Shown here: positions 53,923 to 63,277 of the stretch, piece by piece | Numbering within the stretch: position 1 is the stretch's first letter | Layout of the letters: each line of letters opens with the position of its first letter | Assembly (NCBI GenBank): GCA_023422635.1 | Contig: JAFAGO010000029.1 | Location: forward strand, 1-64,000 | Origin: Bacteroidota bacterium | GTDB lineage: Bacteria; Bacteroidota; Bacteroidia; Flavobacteriales; Weeksellaceae | Length of the DNA stretch: 64,000 bases | Reading direction: 5' to 3' | Position numbers and translations under genes: made by a program | The notes under the pieces: generated by a model | Databases searched by the model: none | What the model was told of the DNA's origin: nothing | The model's input: the letters and a program-made list of their open reading frames with translations, nothing else

Positions 53923-55605
53923 TTATTGATCGGTAACACAGCCATGTGATGCATCGGACACGCATTTGGCATATTTATACAGCACTCCGTATTTCACTTT
54001 ATAATCTGGCTGACTAAAAGTGCTTTTTCTTCTCTCTATTTCCTCTTCCGAAACTTTTAGATTGATTGAATTTTTAACTGCATCGATTTCAATAAGGTCT
54101 CCATCTTCAACCAATCCAATCAAACCACCTTCAAATGCTTCCGGTGTGATGTGCCCAACAACGAAACCATGGGTTCCGCCGGAAAATCTTCCATCTGTAA
54201 TCAATGCAACGCTTTTACCTAAACCATAGCCCATTAATGCTGAGGTTGGTTTGAGCATTTCTGGCATTCCTGGAGCACCTTTTGGTCCTTCGTTTTTAAT
54301 AACAACTACATTTCCTGGTTGTATTAAGCGGTCTTCAATTCCTTTAATAAATTCTTTTTCACCGTCGAATACTTTTGCTGGACCGGAAAAATGATCTCCT
54401 TCTTTCCCCGTAATTTTGGCAACACAACCCTTTTCTGCAAGATTTCCGTACATAATTCTGATGTGCCCGGTTTCTTTTATTGGGTTTTTGATATCGCGAA
54501 TAATGTTTTGCTCACGATCGATAATAGAGGTAACATGTTCCAAATTTTCAGCAATTGTTTTTCCAGTTACAGTAAGACAATCGCCATGAAGCAATCCTAA
54601 ATCTAACAGATATTTCATTACTGCGGGAACGCCACCAACGTTGTGAAGGTCTTCCATTAGATATTTTCCCGAAGGTTTTAAATCGGCTAAGAATGGAGTT
54701 TCATCACTCATTTTCTGGAAATCATCAATCGTCAATTTTACACCGATGCTTTTTGCAATGGCAATAAAATGCAGTACCGCATTAGTACTACCTCCCAATA
54801 CGATGATTAAACGCAATGCATTTTCAAATGCTTTTGGCGTCATAATATCGGTTGGTTTAATATCTTTTTCCAGTAAAATTTTAATATAATGCCCCGCATA
54901 AAGACATTCTTCTTTTTTCTCACGGCTTAATGCTGGATAAGAAGAAGAATACGGCAAACTCATACCCAAAGCTTCAATTGCAGATGACATGGTATTTGCG
55001 GTGTACATTCCGCCACAAGCGCCTGCACCAGGGCACGCATGCTGAATAATTGCCTGAAAATCTTCCTCATCGAGCTTACCGGCTATTTTATTTCCAAGTG
55101 CTTCAAATGCGGATACAATATTGAGATCTTCCCCTTTGTAATGTCCTGGTGCAATACTTCCGCCATAAACCATAATGGAAGGACGGTTTAACCGAGACAT
55201 TGCGATGAGCGATCCAGGCATATTTTTGTCGCATCCGGGAACGGTAATTAATCCATCATAGTATTGTCCGGCACACACTGCTTCGATAGAATCCGCAATA
55301 ATATCTCGACTTACGAGAGAATATCGCATTCCATCGGTTCCATTCGTCATTCCATCAGAAATACCAATTGTGTGGAACATCAATCCCACTAAGTTTTCTT
55401 TTTTCACTCCTTCTTTCACCAACTCCGCAAGTCCATTCAGGTGCATGTTGCAGGTATTTCCGTCGTATCCCATACTGGCGATGCCAATTTGTGCTTTATC
55501 GAAATCTTCTTTTTTAAATCCGATTCCGTAGTATTGCGCTTGGGTCGCAGGTTGGGTTGGATCTTGCGTTAATGTTCTGGAGTATTTGTTTAAATTTTTT
55601 GACAT
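53923..55605 (-). CDS. ilvD: Dihydroxy-acid dehydratase
   Basis: The 560-residue iron-sulfur enzyme dehydrates dihydroxy acids to 2-oxo acids. It has [40 protein letters not shown] (cluster Cys), [20 protein letters not shown] (further cluster Cys), [14 protein letters not shown] and [20 protein letters not shown]. The frame is open 66 codons upstream, but that part is not conserved. [14 protein letters not shown] (55605) is the usual start. It is the first gene of the ilv operon and follows the leader region. Confidence 0.97.
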   Translation of the reverse strand: MSKNLNKYSRTLTQDPTQPATQAQYYGIGFKKEDFDKAQIGIASMGYDGNTCNMHLNGLAELVKEGVKKENLVGLMFHTIGISDGMTNGTDGMRYSLVSRDIIADSIEAVCAGQYYDGLITVPGCDKNMPGSLIAMSRLNRPSIMVYGGSIAPGHYKGEDLNIVSAFEALGNKIAGKLDEEDFQAIIQHACPGAGACGGMYTANTMSSAIEALGMSLPYSSSYPALSREKKEECLYAGHYIKILLEKDIKPTDIMTPKAFENALRLIIVLGGSTNAVLHFIAIAKSIGVKLTIDDFQKMSDETPFLADLKPSGKYLMEDLHNVGGVPAVMKYLLDLGLLHGDCLTVTGKTIAENLEHVTSIIDREQNIIRDIKNPIKETGHIRIMYGNLAEKGCVAKITGKEGDHFSGPAKVFDGEKEFIKGIEDRLIQPGNVVVIKNEGPKGAPGMPEMLKPTSALMGYGLGKSVALITDGRFSGGTHGFVVGHITPEAFEGGLIGLVEDGDLIEIDAVKNSINLKVSEEEIERRKSTFSQPDYKVKYGVLYKYAKCVSDASHGCVTDQ

Positions 55606-55709
55606 ATTACTTTGTACTAACAGGATTTTGAAATCCTTTGTTAAATAGTGTTTTTTATTATTTAAAAGGTTTATTCTTGTTCTACCATTTCCAATTGAAA
55701 ATTTGTTTT

Positions 55710-55841
55710 TTATGTTTCTACAGAAACAATATCTCTCCCGGCAATTTCTTTCATTATGTTTTTTTTTACTTTCTTCAAATCTATTTCGAAGTGGAGAATA
55801 CATTCTTCATTGTAATACATATCCATGTTCGTTTTACTCAT
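55710..55841 (-). CDS. Possible 43-residue ORF between ilv terminator and ilvD
   Basis: The frame begins at an ATG directly after the T-run of the attenuator and reads [20 protein letters not shown], then [20 protein letters not shown] and VET. The predicted protein is acidic and lysine-rich with a helical stretch. I do not recognise it. It could be a small regulatory protein, a remnant or a chance frame. It lies between the leader and ilvD and would be transcribed only on read-through. Confidence 0.3.
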   Translation of the reverse strand: MSKTNMDMYYNEECILHFEIDLKKVKKNIMKEIAGRDIVSVET

Positions 55842-55870
55842 AAAAAAACCACCCTAAAAATGAGGATGGT
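55842..55870 (-). terminator. ilv attenuator terminator
   Basis: On the minus strand ACCATCCT (55870-55863) pairs with AGGGTGGT (55855-55848), with one U-G pair. Seven T follow. Confidence 0.85.
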
Positions 55871-55907
55871 ATATTTTCGTTTGCTATTCTTTCACACAAT
55901 CACCATC
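55865..55907 (-). promoter_or_regulatory. ilv antiterminator: alternative pairing in the leader
   Basis: GATGGT at 55907-55902 (minus strand), five bases after the leader stop, is complementary to ACCATC, the start of the terminator's 5' arm (55870-55865). Pairing would open the terminator. A ribosome ending at the leader stop would cover it, while one stalled on the Ile/Leu/Val codons would not. The pairing is shorter than in the his leader. Confidence 0.6.
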
Positions 55908-55912
55908 ACTCA

Positions 55913-55969
55913 CTACTGAAATCCAATAATGACTAGAATTATAATGGTAATGATGTTTGAGGTATTCAT
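55913..55969 (-). CDS. ilv operon leader peptide rich in Ile, Thr, Leu and Val
   Basis: The 19-codon frame reads MNTSNIITIIILVIIGFQ and stop. Of 18 residues, seven are Ile, two Thr, one Leu and one Val, that is, products or precursors of the operon's pathway. It starts about 14 bases after the expected transcription start and is followed by an antiterminator arm and a terminator. This layout matches the ilv leaders of enterobacteria. Regulation by charged tRNA-Ile (and perhaps Val, Leu) is inferred from codon content. Confidence 0.82.
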   Translation of the reverse strand: MNTSNIITIIILVIIGFQ

Positions 55970-55989
55970 TTGTTTTTATAATGATAGGA

Positions 55990-55997
55990 CAAATTTA
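55990..55997 (-). promoter_or_regulatory. Predicted ilv operon promoter, -7 box
   Basis: TAAATTTG on the minus strand matches TAnnTTTG. Transcription would start near 55983, shortly before the leader peptide. Confidence 0.6.
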
Positions 55998-56227
55998 GGA
56001 ACTTTATTATTACAAAAAAATAAAAACAGTATTTTTTTATATATTTTTCGCAAAAAAAAGCGTTAAAAAGTATTAAATATTTATAAAAACAATTTTCTAT
56101 TACGATATTCAACAAAAGTTAAAAATTAGATAAGTTACTGATTTACAATCGATGAAAACCGTGTAAATTACGACGTCCAAAGTCAGTAGGAATGCAACTT
56201 TCCTTGAGCATTCAAATGCATAAAAGC
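55998..56227. other. AT-rich intergenic stretch upstream of the ilv promoter
   Basis: This is an AT-rich stretch between the ilv promoter and the terminator of the sugar permease gene, with many A/T runs near 56010-56080. No frame with coding character and no further hairpin was recognised. The whole gene-free gap 55606-56308 therefore holds the ilv leader, one possible small ORF, this stretch and a terminator. Confidence 0.6.
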
Positions 56228-56254
56228 GGAAAAAGTCCGCATCGATACGGACTT
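56228..56254 (-). terminator. Terminator of the starch locus
   Basis: On the minus strand AAGTCCG (56254-56248) pairs with CGGACTT (56239-56233), followed by TTTT. It lies 55 bases after the permease stop. Confidence 0.8.
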
Positions 56255-56308
56255 CTAAATACTATAGTAAATTCATTTTTATCTTATAATTACTATTTGA
56301 GATACTCT

Positions 56309-57640
56309 TTATCCATTGCTACCTTCATTTTTCTCTTTAATAATAAATACACTAACAGCAGCAAACAATAAGAGAACTCCTGCAACACCTAACATTGCAA
56401 TTGAACTTCCACCTGCAATAAATTTAAATAATACGCCACCTAAAACCGCAGCAACGATTTGAGGTAAGCAAATAGTACCATTAAATAATCCTAAATATGC
56501 ACCCATATTATCGCCTTTCAACGCATTTGTTAGAAGTGTAAACGGAAGCGCCAACATTGCTGCCCAAGCACAACCAATTAACAGATAAGGGATAAAAAGT
56601 AAATATTGATTATGGATAAACATGGTCGAAATAAAACCAATCGCACCTAAAACTAAACTTACAAAATAAGCCGTTTTATACGATTTAAACGATGGAATTA
56701 CCATTGCCCAAATTACAGAACCTACAGCTTGAACGGCAAATACAACGCCCACCCAATTTCCTGCTTCTTGATAGGCGGCCGATTTCGCATCAGTGGTATC
56801 CCAAATAGTTTCGGCGATTCCGCCATTAGTGTACGTCCACATATACATAAACGCTGCCCAACTAAAAAATTGTACCAAGCCAACCGACCAGAAAGCAGAA
56901 GGCGCTTTCCCTAACAAGGTTAACAGATTACTGGTTTTTTCTTTTGAGGTTTTTTCTTCAATACCGTGAAACTCCGCATATTCTTTTGGTGGCATTTCTT
57001 TCACCTTCAGAACCGTATACAAAACGCAGAGAATTAAAATAATAGCACCACAATAAAAAGAATAAATAACTGAATCTGGAACCACTCCCGGAGCTGCAAC
57101 ATTTGAAATCCCAATAAAAGTGAAGATGATTGGAAATAAATATCCCACTAAACTTCCGGCGTTACACAAAAAACTTTGAATGGAATACGCTTTCCCTTTT
57201 TGCTTTTCGTTTACCGTATCGCCAACCAACATTTTGAAAGGTTGCATCGCCATATTGATTGAGGTATCTAAAAGCATTAGCGCTACTAAACCAAAAATCA
57301 TTGCGGCAGAAATGGTTAAGCTAAAACTTCCAGCATTGGGCAATAATGCCATTACAATCACTGAAATTACAGAACCAATGAGCAAATACGGAATTCTTCG
57401 TCCAAGTTTCGTCCAAGTTCGATCACTTGCAACGCCCACAATCGGCTGTACAATCATCCCCATCAATGGTGGAAGAATCCAGAAATAACTAAGGTTATGC
57501 GGATCTGCTCCCAACGTAGCAAAAATTCTACTAATATTTGCGCTCTGCAACGAGTACGCAATCTGTACCCCGAAAAAACCAAAACTGAGATTCCAGAGTT
57601 GCCAGAAACTCAAATCCGGTTTTTTAAAAATTTTATTCAT
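56309..57640 (-). CDS. MFS sugar transporter (SLC45/GPH-like, probable maltose/oligosaccharide permease)
   Basis: The 443-residue inner-membrane protein has twelve predicted helices. Near the N-terminus it has LSFWQLWNLSFGFFGVQIAY and LQSANISRIFATLGAD, with a conserved GLVALMLLDTSINMAMQPFK-like segment and the MFS loop SDRTWTKLGRRIPYLLIG. These are typical of the sucrose/maltose MFS branch found in Bacteroidetes starch loci. It probably imports maltose or maltodextrins released by the GH13 and GH97 enzymes encoded just upstream. It is the last gene of the locus and is followed by a terminator. Confidence 0.9.
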   Translation of the reverse strand: MNKIFKKPDLSFWQLWNLSFGFFGVQIAYSLQSANISRIFATLGADPHNLSYFWILPPLMGMIVQPIVGVASDRTWTKLGRRIPYLLIGSVISVIVMALLPNAGSFSLTISAAMIFGLVALMLLDTSINMAMQPFKMLVGDTVNEKQKGKAYSIQSFLCNAGSLVGYLFPIIFTFIGISNVAAPGVVPDSVIYSFYCGAIILILCVLYTVLKVKEMPPKEYAEFHGIEEKTSKEKTSNLLTLLGKAPSAFWSVGLVQFFSWAAFMYMWTYTNGGIAETIWDTTDAKSAAYQEAGNWVGVVFAVQAVGSVIWAMVIPSFKSYKTAYFVSLVLGAIGFISTMFIHNQYLLFIPYLLIGCAWAAMLALPFTLLTNALKGDNMGAYLGLFNGTICLPQIVAAVLGGVLFKFIAGGSSIAMLGVAGVLLLFAAVSVFIIKEKNEGSNG

Positions 57641-57755
57641 AACTAGTATTTTATCAATTAGTGTCGCTTTAACGTTTTTTAAAAAAGTGATTTGAAAAAT
57701 CTTTCATTAAACTTTTTTGAATCTGTCTTCGCTATTTTCCAACACAATTTAAAGT

Positions 57756-59600
57756 TTATTTTAACTCTAAAATTAATGAGGATTTTGCTGGAACAGAAAG
57801 TTTTGTGGTAAGATCAAAATTTTGCTTGGTAAGTACATCTTTTCCTTTTGTTAAATGATTTAACCCTTCAGAAAACCTTTTTAAATCAAGTGTTTGAGCA
57901 TCTTTATTGTTATTAAGAATCACCATCACCCTCTCTTGGTTATTATAGCGGAAATACACATAAACATTATTTTCTGGAATGTAATGCAAGGTTTTGCCAG
58001 AGTGAATCACCTCCTTGTTTTTTCTCCAATTTAAAAGTGTTTTGGTGAAATCGAAATATTTACTTTGTTCTTTCGTTCTTCCACTTGCTATAAATGCGTT
58101 GTTAGCATCTCCAGGCCAACCTCCAGGAAAATCTCTTCGAATATCGCCATCTCCAATCGCTTTATCGCCCTTCATGCCAATTTCGGATCCGTAATACAAT
58201 TGTGGAATTCCACGAACGGTAAGAATTAAGCTCATCGCCAATTGATAATCTTTAAAATCGGAATACAGATGATTGAACCTGCTGGTATCGTGATTTTCTG
58301 CAAAAACAAGTAAATTATTCGTATTGGGATATAGAAAATCGTTGGCAAAATTGTCATAAACCCGCTGCATTCCTGAATCCCAACCGGGTTCTTCTTTAAA
58401 AACTTGGCCAATTGCATCGTGAAGCGTAAAATCCATCACACTTGGTAAATGGGAGTTGTAATTTTCAATGGCTGCGATCTTGGAATCTTTTTGCCAATAC
58501 GACATTTGCGCTTGATCGTGCATCCAAACTTCACCGACAATATTAAGGTTTGGATATTCGTCGGTAATACGCTTCGTCCAATTGGCAATTCCTTCTTTAT
58601 CGTTATAGGAATAGGTATCCACTCGAAGTCCATCCAAACCTGCAAATTCAATCCACCAAATTGCATTTTGTGCCATATAATTTACCACCATTGGGTTGGA
58701 TTGATTCATGTCGGGCATTGTAGTATCGAACCAACCGTCCATACAATTTTCCGCATCTATTTTTGCAGCGTTAGGATCGAATTGTGTGGTCATTCTGTAA
58801 TTGCTTCTCTTGAAACCATCTTTGCCATCATTCCAAATATGAATCCAATCTTTACTTGGCAAATCGTTAATCAACCAACTTTTGGAACCCCAATGATTGG
58901 TTACATAATCCATTACCAATTTCATTTTTCTTTTATGAAGTTCGTCTGCCAAAAGCTTGTAGTCTTCATTCGTTCCGTAACGTGGATCTATTTTATAGTA
59001 ATCGCTTTGAGCGTAGCCGTGATAGGAATAGGCGGGTTCATTATCCTCCAACAAAGGAGTGCTCCAAATGGTGGTAACACCCAAATCATTAAGGTAATCA
59101 AGATTTTTGATGATTCCCGCGATATCCCCGCCATGTCGACCATCTTTATTGGTTCGATTTGCTTTTTCTGCAGTGTCAGGCGTGTTATCATTTTTCAGAT
59201 TTCCGTTAGCGAAACGGTCTGGCATTAAAAGATACATCACATCTTCGGAAGAAAAGCTGGATCGGTTAGCAGAATTCTGATTTCTTTGTTTGAATTCATA
59301 GTTAAAAGTTTTTACCGTTTTATTTCCGTTTTTAAAATTTAGTTTGAATTTTCCCGGTTGTACATTTTGGGTATCAATGGTTACGAAAAGATAATTCGGA
59401 TTTTCAACTTTTTTAACTTCTTTAATTTTAATATTTCCTGAAAACTCTGGCTGTAAATTTTGAATATCATTCCCGTATACCAAAAGTTGAAGCTCAGGAC
59501 TCTTCATCCCACTCCACCAAAATTGTGGTTCAACTTTCTGAACTTGGGCGGACCAAAATACAGTGACGACAATCGAGAATGTTGTGAATATTTTTCTCAT
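57756..59600 (-). CDS. GH13 alpha-amylase family enzyme (SusA-like neopullulanase/cyclomaltodextrinase)
   Basis: The 614-residue enzyme has a signal peptide of about 18 residues, an N-terminal cyclomaltodextrinase-type beta domain (about 20-115) and a GH13 barrel (about 120-520). The four GH13 regions are visible: DYVTNHWG; DGLRVDTYSYND, with the nucleophile Asp; IVGEVWMHD, with the acid/base Glu; and FAENHDTSRF. A C-terminal beta domain ends the protein. It should cut alpha-1,4 bonds of maltodextrins or pullulan in the periplasm. It follows the GH97 gene by 68 bases, a gap that holds a perfect 12-bp hairpin. Confidence 0.93.
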   Translation of the reverse strand: MRKIFTTFSIVVTVFWSAQVQKVEPQFWWSGMKSPELQLLVYGNDIQNLQPEFSGNIKIKEVKKVENPNYLFVTIDTQNVQPGKFKLNFKNGNKTVKTFNYEFKQRNQNSANRSSFSSEDVMYLLMPDRFANGNLKNDNTPDTAEKANRTNKDGRHGGDIAGIIKNLDYLNDLGVTTIWSTPLLEDNEPAYSYHGYAQSDYYKIDPRYGTNEDYKLLADELHKRKMKLVMDYVTNHWGSKSWLINDLPSKDWIHIWNDGKDGFKRSNYRMTTQFDPNAAKIDAENCMDGWFDTTMPDMNQSNPMVVNYMAQNAIWWIEFAGLDGLRVDTYSYNDKEGIANWTKRITDEYPNLNIVGEVWMHDQAQMSYWQKDSKIAAIENYNSHLPSVMDFTLHDAIGQVFKEEPGWDSGMQRVYDNFANDFLYPNTNNLLVFAENHDTSRFNHLYSDFKDYQLAMSLILTVRGIPQLYYGSEIGMKGDKAIGDGDIRRDFPGGWPGDANNAFIASGRTKEQSKYFDFTKTLLNWRKNKEVIHSGKTLHYIPENNVYVYFRYNNQERVMVILNNNKDAQTLDLKRFSEGLNHLTKGKDVLTKQNFDLTTKLSVPAKSSLILELK

Positions 59601-59623
59601 AATAAGGAATTTTGTAAGATGGA

Positions 59624-59656
59624 AACCCTCATAAACAATAGAAATTTATGAGGGTT
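59624..59656. repeat. Perfect 12-bp hairpin between the GH97 and GH13 genes
   Basis: AACCCTCATAAA (59624-59635) pairs with TTTATGAGGGTT (59645-59656) around a nine-base loop. The T-run on the minus strand is only three bases long, so it is a poor terminator. It may be an RNA processing or stability element separating the two glycosidase messages. Confidence 0.75.
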
Positions 59657-59668
59657 AGGTTTAAAAGT

Positions 59669-61825
59669 TTATTTTACTGGCGTAAGCGAAATTGCGTAAC
59701 CTCCACTTCTCACCAAATGCACCGGAATTTTGGTTTTGCTGGTCACCACTTTTTTATAGATGTTATAGCTTTGTGGATTGTTAACGTAATCGGCGTCTTT
59801 ACCATCTTCATAAATTGTTGCTTCGTACTTTTTACCTTTATCAAGAAATGATAAATCTACGGTAAAATCTCTTGCATTTTCATCGGTAATACCACCCACA
59901 AACCAATTATCAGTCCCCTTTGCTTTTCTTGCGGTGTGAATGTAATCGCCAGGTTCTGCGGAAAGAATTTTGGTATCATCCCAATCTGCAGCCACATCTT
60001 TAATAAACTGAAAAGCATCCATATGTTTGGCGTAATTTTCTGGTAAATCTGCAGCCATTTGTAGCGGCATATACATCACCACATAAAGTGCCAATTGTTT
60101 TGCTAAAGTTGTTTGTACAAAACGTGTATCGCCTGGGAAATAATAATCTAATTTGGTTTGAAAGATTCCCGGGGTATAATCCATTGATCCGCCCATCCAA
60201 CGTGTGAACGGTAAAATCGTTTGATGATCCGGATTATTTCCGCCAAATGCTTCGTATTCTGTTCCTCTTGCAGCTTCTGCAGAAATCCAGTTCGGATAAG
60301 TTCTGCTTTCTCCTGTTGGACGAACAGATTCGTGAGAGTTTACCATTATTTTATAGTCATTTGCTTTTTCGGCAATTCTATAAAAATGATTCACCATCCA
60401 TTGAGAATAATGATGTTCGCCTCTTGGAATAACATCGCCCACATATCCTGTTTTCACCGCATCATAACCATATTTATTCATCAACTGAAATGCTTGATCT
60501 GCCCATCTTTCGTAATTGGTCGCCGAGCCAGAAGTTTCGTGGTGCATAATCAACTTAATGCCTTTAGAATGCGCGTAATCGTTCAGCATTTTGATATCAA
60601 AATCTGGGTAAGGGGTAATAAAGTCGAAAACAAACTCTTTGGAATGGCCAAACCAATCTTCCCAGCCAATATTCCAACCTTCAATTAGAAGTCCTTCAAA
60701 GCCATTTGCAGCTGCGAAATCGATATATTCTTTCACTTTTTTATTGTTGGCAGCATGTTTTCCGTTCGGTGTTAATTTCGAAAAATCAGTTGTATCAATG
60801 TGAACATTATCTGCGGTAGAATACGCCCATTGCGATTTTCCAATAATCATTTCCCACCAAACGCCCATGTATTTTGTAGGATGAATGTAGGAAGTATCGG
60901 TATATTTTGTGGGTTCATTCAAGTTAAAAATCATTTTCGATTGCAAAACTTCTTCCGCTTTTGGAGAAACAATAATGGTTCTCCAAGGGGTTACAGAACT
61001 GGTTTGAATGTATCCTTTTGCACCTTGTCGATCAGGTGTTAAATGTGTTTTTAATTTGAATTCTTTTGCATCCACTTCAAGATTTGAAACAGGATAATCC
61101 AAAACAGCAGCTTCAGCAACATTGATGTACAAAGGGTTTTTACCTTCTACTTTCAACATTAATGGCGACTGAACTGCATTTTTAATGGGCTTTTGCGATG
61201 CGTTCGATTCAACCGATTTTGCCCAATTTGCTGGAATTTCAGAAACTTTAGTGGTTTGTGGTTTGTATTCCTGCGAATCGTAATCACCAGGAATCCACCA
61301 AGCTTTCATATCGGTTGGGAAATCAAACTCGGTATCTTCTTCGCGAATTACGAAATAATTAAGATTTTTTTGTTGTGGAAATTCATATCGAAATCCTAAT
61401 CCATCATTAAACAAACGGAACTTTACAACGATATTTCGATCGGTAGAATTTTGATGAAGCGTTAAAGCAAGTTCGTTGTAATGGTTGATGTAGTTTTTCT
61501 TTTCTCCAAGAATTGGTTGCCACGTTTCATTTTTAGAATCTCTTACTTCTTTGGTTTTTTCGAAACCATTATTCAAATCGAATTTGGCATCTTCTGATTT
61601 GTTAATTTCTGAAGCAAATTGAATGGAAGAATCTTTAAAAAGTCGAATTCCTAATTTAGAATCTTCAACAACAGTTTTACCATCGTACTTTAAGTTGTAA
61701 AAAGGAACTCCATTTTTAAGGTTGAAATTCATTTCGAATTTTCCATCTGGAGATTTTAAGGTTTGGGCATGCCCAAAAATGGAACCCATCATTAGTACTG
61801 CGATTCCTTTTGTAAGGTTTTTCAT
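59669..61825 (-). CDS. GH97 glycoside hydrolase (SusB-like alpha-glucosidase, inverting type)
   Basis: The 718-residue protein has a signal peptide of about 20 residues, an N-terminal beta-sandwich (20-280), a catalytic (beta/alpha)8 barrel (about 290-600) and a C-terminal beta domain. Glu residues in LIMHHETSGS, MVNSHESVRPT and RGTEYEAFGG match the calcium/base and acid Glu residues of the inverting SusB type. The retaining branch lacks the first two as Glu. It would release glucose from the non-reducing end of maltooligosaccharides in the periplasm. The gene follows SusE/F-like genes and a leaky terminator. Confidence 0.94.
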   Translation of the reverse strand: MKNLTKGIAVLMMGSIFGHAQTLKSPDGKFEMNFNLKNGVPFYNLKYDGKTVVEDSKLGIRLFKDSSIQFASEINKSEDAKFDLNNGFEKTKEVRDSKNETWQPILGEKKNYINHYNELALTLHQNSTDRNIVVKFRLFNDGLGFRYEFPQQKNLNYFVIREEDTEFDFPTDMKAWWIPGDYDSQEYKPQTTKVSEIPANWAKSVESNASQKPIKNAVQSPLMLKVEGKNPLYINVAEAAVLDYPVSNLEVDAKEFKLKTHLTPDRQGAKGYIQTSSVTPWRTIIVSPKAEEVLQSKMIFNLNEPTKYTDTSYIHPTKYMGVWWEMIIGKSQWAYSTADNVHIDTTDFSKLTPNGKHAANNKKVKEYIDFAAANGFEGLLIEGWNIGWEDWFGHSKEFVFDFITPYPDFDIKMLNDYAHSKGIKLIMHHETSGSATNYERWADQAFQLMNKYGYDAVKTGYVGDVIPRGEHHYSQWMVNHFYRIAEKANDYKIMVNSHESVRPTGESRTYPNWISAEAARGTEYEAFGGNNPDHQTILPFTRWMGGSMDYTPGIFQTKLDYYFPGDTRFVQTTLAKQLALYVVMYMPLQMAADLPENYAKHMDAFQFIKDVAADWDDTKILSAEPGDYIHTARKAKGTDNWFVGGITDENARDFTVDLSFLDKGKKYEATIYEDGKDADYVNNPQSYNIYKKVVTSKTKIPVHLVRSGGYAISLTPVK

Positions 61826-61855
61826 AAGGATTTTTTTTAGCGACTAAAAATAGAA

Positions 61856-61885
61856 AAACTGCTGCGATTAAGCAACAGTTTTTCC
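61856..61885 (-). terminator. Terminator-like hairpin between SusE-like and GH97 genes
   Basis: On the minus strand AAACTGTTGC pairs with GCAGCAGTTT (one mismatch), followed by TTCTATTTTT. The stem is 61858-61882 on the plus strand. It lies inside the locus, so it may lower glycosidase expression relative to the binding proteins. Confidence 0.65.
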
Positions 61886-61905
61886 AATTTAAAAGATGTT
61901 ATTTA

Positions 61906-63258
61906 TCACAGCGCAATCAGCTGATAAGTAAAGTTTACAAAGTCTACAACGATTTTATAATTCCCTGCTGTAACTGGAATATTGCTACCGCCACTTTCTA
62001 GCGTTCCATCAGCGCCATTGTCACCATAATTCGTTTCCCAATCGTTGTTCAAACGGAACTTAATTTCGCCGTCGGTAAGTGCAATACTATCAATCACCCA
62101 AACTTGATTTTGATAATCGAATCTGAAATCAGTGTCGTTATCCCAACCGCCTGGCGTACCTGAACCAATTACTCCCCAAGAATGTGGAGCCATGGCAAAA
62201 GTATTGTCGTTCATATTCACGGTAAGTTGATAATATCCTACGCCTGCAGCTTTGATATTATCGCCATTTTCAACCAAATTTACGCCATCATTAGAACCGT
62301 AATTTACATCCCAACTTCTATCTTTTGTAATTTTAAAATATGAATTTTCAGTAAGGAAGTTAATGTATCCCACGTAAATTCCGTTGCTTGTTGCTGAAAC
62401 AATTCCATCTGCGGTTGCTGGATCCCAACCTTGGTGATCACCAGGAACATACAACCAATCTTCTAACATATACGGCGTAACTTTGAAGGTTACAATATCC
62501 GATACTTTTGTTATGGTACCTGCAGTTGTAACAGACGTAGCAGTTACACGCATATCGATATCGTTTTCAACCTCAGCAGTTGCACCCGTTTTCAAAACCA
62601 CTTGATCAAAGAATTGATGCGTAACGTCTAACTGTTGAGCATTATTTACCGTACCTACCGTTTTGAAATCTGTAGAATTATGTGCAGCAATTTCTACCAA
62701 ATAGGTAACATCTACTCCATAATTTTCATAATCCTTCCACGTTAGTGTGGCTGCAATAGCATCAGGATTTTCGTTCGAAAGTACAAATACTGATGAGGAC
62801 GTTGGATTGGTAATTACCGGTTTTTCTGATGGATATGGAGTTACATTAAAACTAATTGAATTAGAAAATACAGCTCCAGCAGCAGTTTCTACACGAATGT
62901 AAACTACTTTGGCAACATACGGTGAAAAGTTAGCTTGAAGCAAAGCATTATTAAGTGCACCAACAGTTGTTTTTAAACTTGTAGTTGTTGAGGTACCCAA
63001 TTCTGTTTTTGTAGCAAAATCTTCAGTATCGGAGACTACCACACTGTAACCGCCACTTTCGTTATCGCTTTTATCCCAGCTTAGGATAAAAGGATTATCT
63101 TCCATTGAAGCATACAAAACATTTATATCTCCCGCTGTATCGTGAAGTTCAAATGAAGATGCGGTAGTTGACCAATCTCTAAAATTTTCATCTTCACAAG
63201 AGGTAAAGAATAAACTTAAAAGAATTGAACCCAGAAATAACTTAAATATATTTTTCAT
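61906..63258 (-). CDS. SusE/SusF-like starch-binding outer-membrane lipoprotein
   Basis: The 450-residue protein has a lipoprotein signal ending in FTSC (Cys at residue 21). A SusE-type N-terminal Ig-like domain (about 30-130) is followed by a second similar domain. Two starch-binding beta domains then follow, each with a GxxxGWDxxT pattern (WLYVPGDHQGWDPATADG near residue 268 and VIGSGTPGGWDNDTDF near residue 362) and a YGDNG/NYGSNDG Trp-Asn segment. It would bind starch at the cell surface next to SusC/SusD. It follows the partial SusF-like gene by 19 bases, so the two are co-transcribed. Confidence 0.88.
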   Translation of the reverse strand: MKNIFKLFLGSILLSLFFTSCEDENFRDWSTTASSFELHDTAGDINVLYASMEDNPFILSWDKSDNESGGYSVVVSDTEDFATKTELGTSTTTSLKTTVGALNNALLQANFSPYVAKVVYIRVETAAGAVFSNSISFNVTPYPSEKPVITNPTSSSVFVLSNENPDAIAATLTWKDYENYGVDVTYLVEIAAHNSTDFKTVGTVNNAQQLDVTHQFFDQVVLKTGATAEVENDIDMRVTATSVTTAGTITKVSDIVTFKVTPYMLEDWLYVPGDHQGWDPATADGIVSATSNGIYVGYINFLTENSYFKITKDRSWDVNYGSNDGVNLVENGDNIKAAGVGYYQLTVNMNDNTFAMAPHSWGVIGSGTPGGWDNDTDFRFDYQNQVWVIDSIALTDGEIKFRLNNDWETNYGDNGADGTLESGGSNIPVTAGNYKIVVDFVNFTYQLIAL

Positions 63259-63277
63259 TGTATTTATCGGATTTAAA

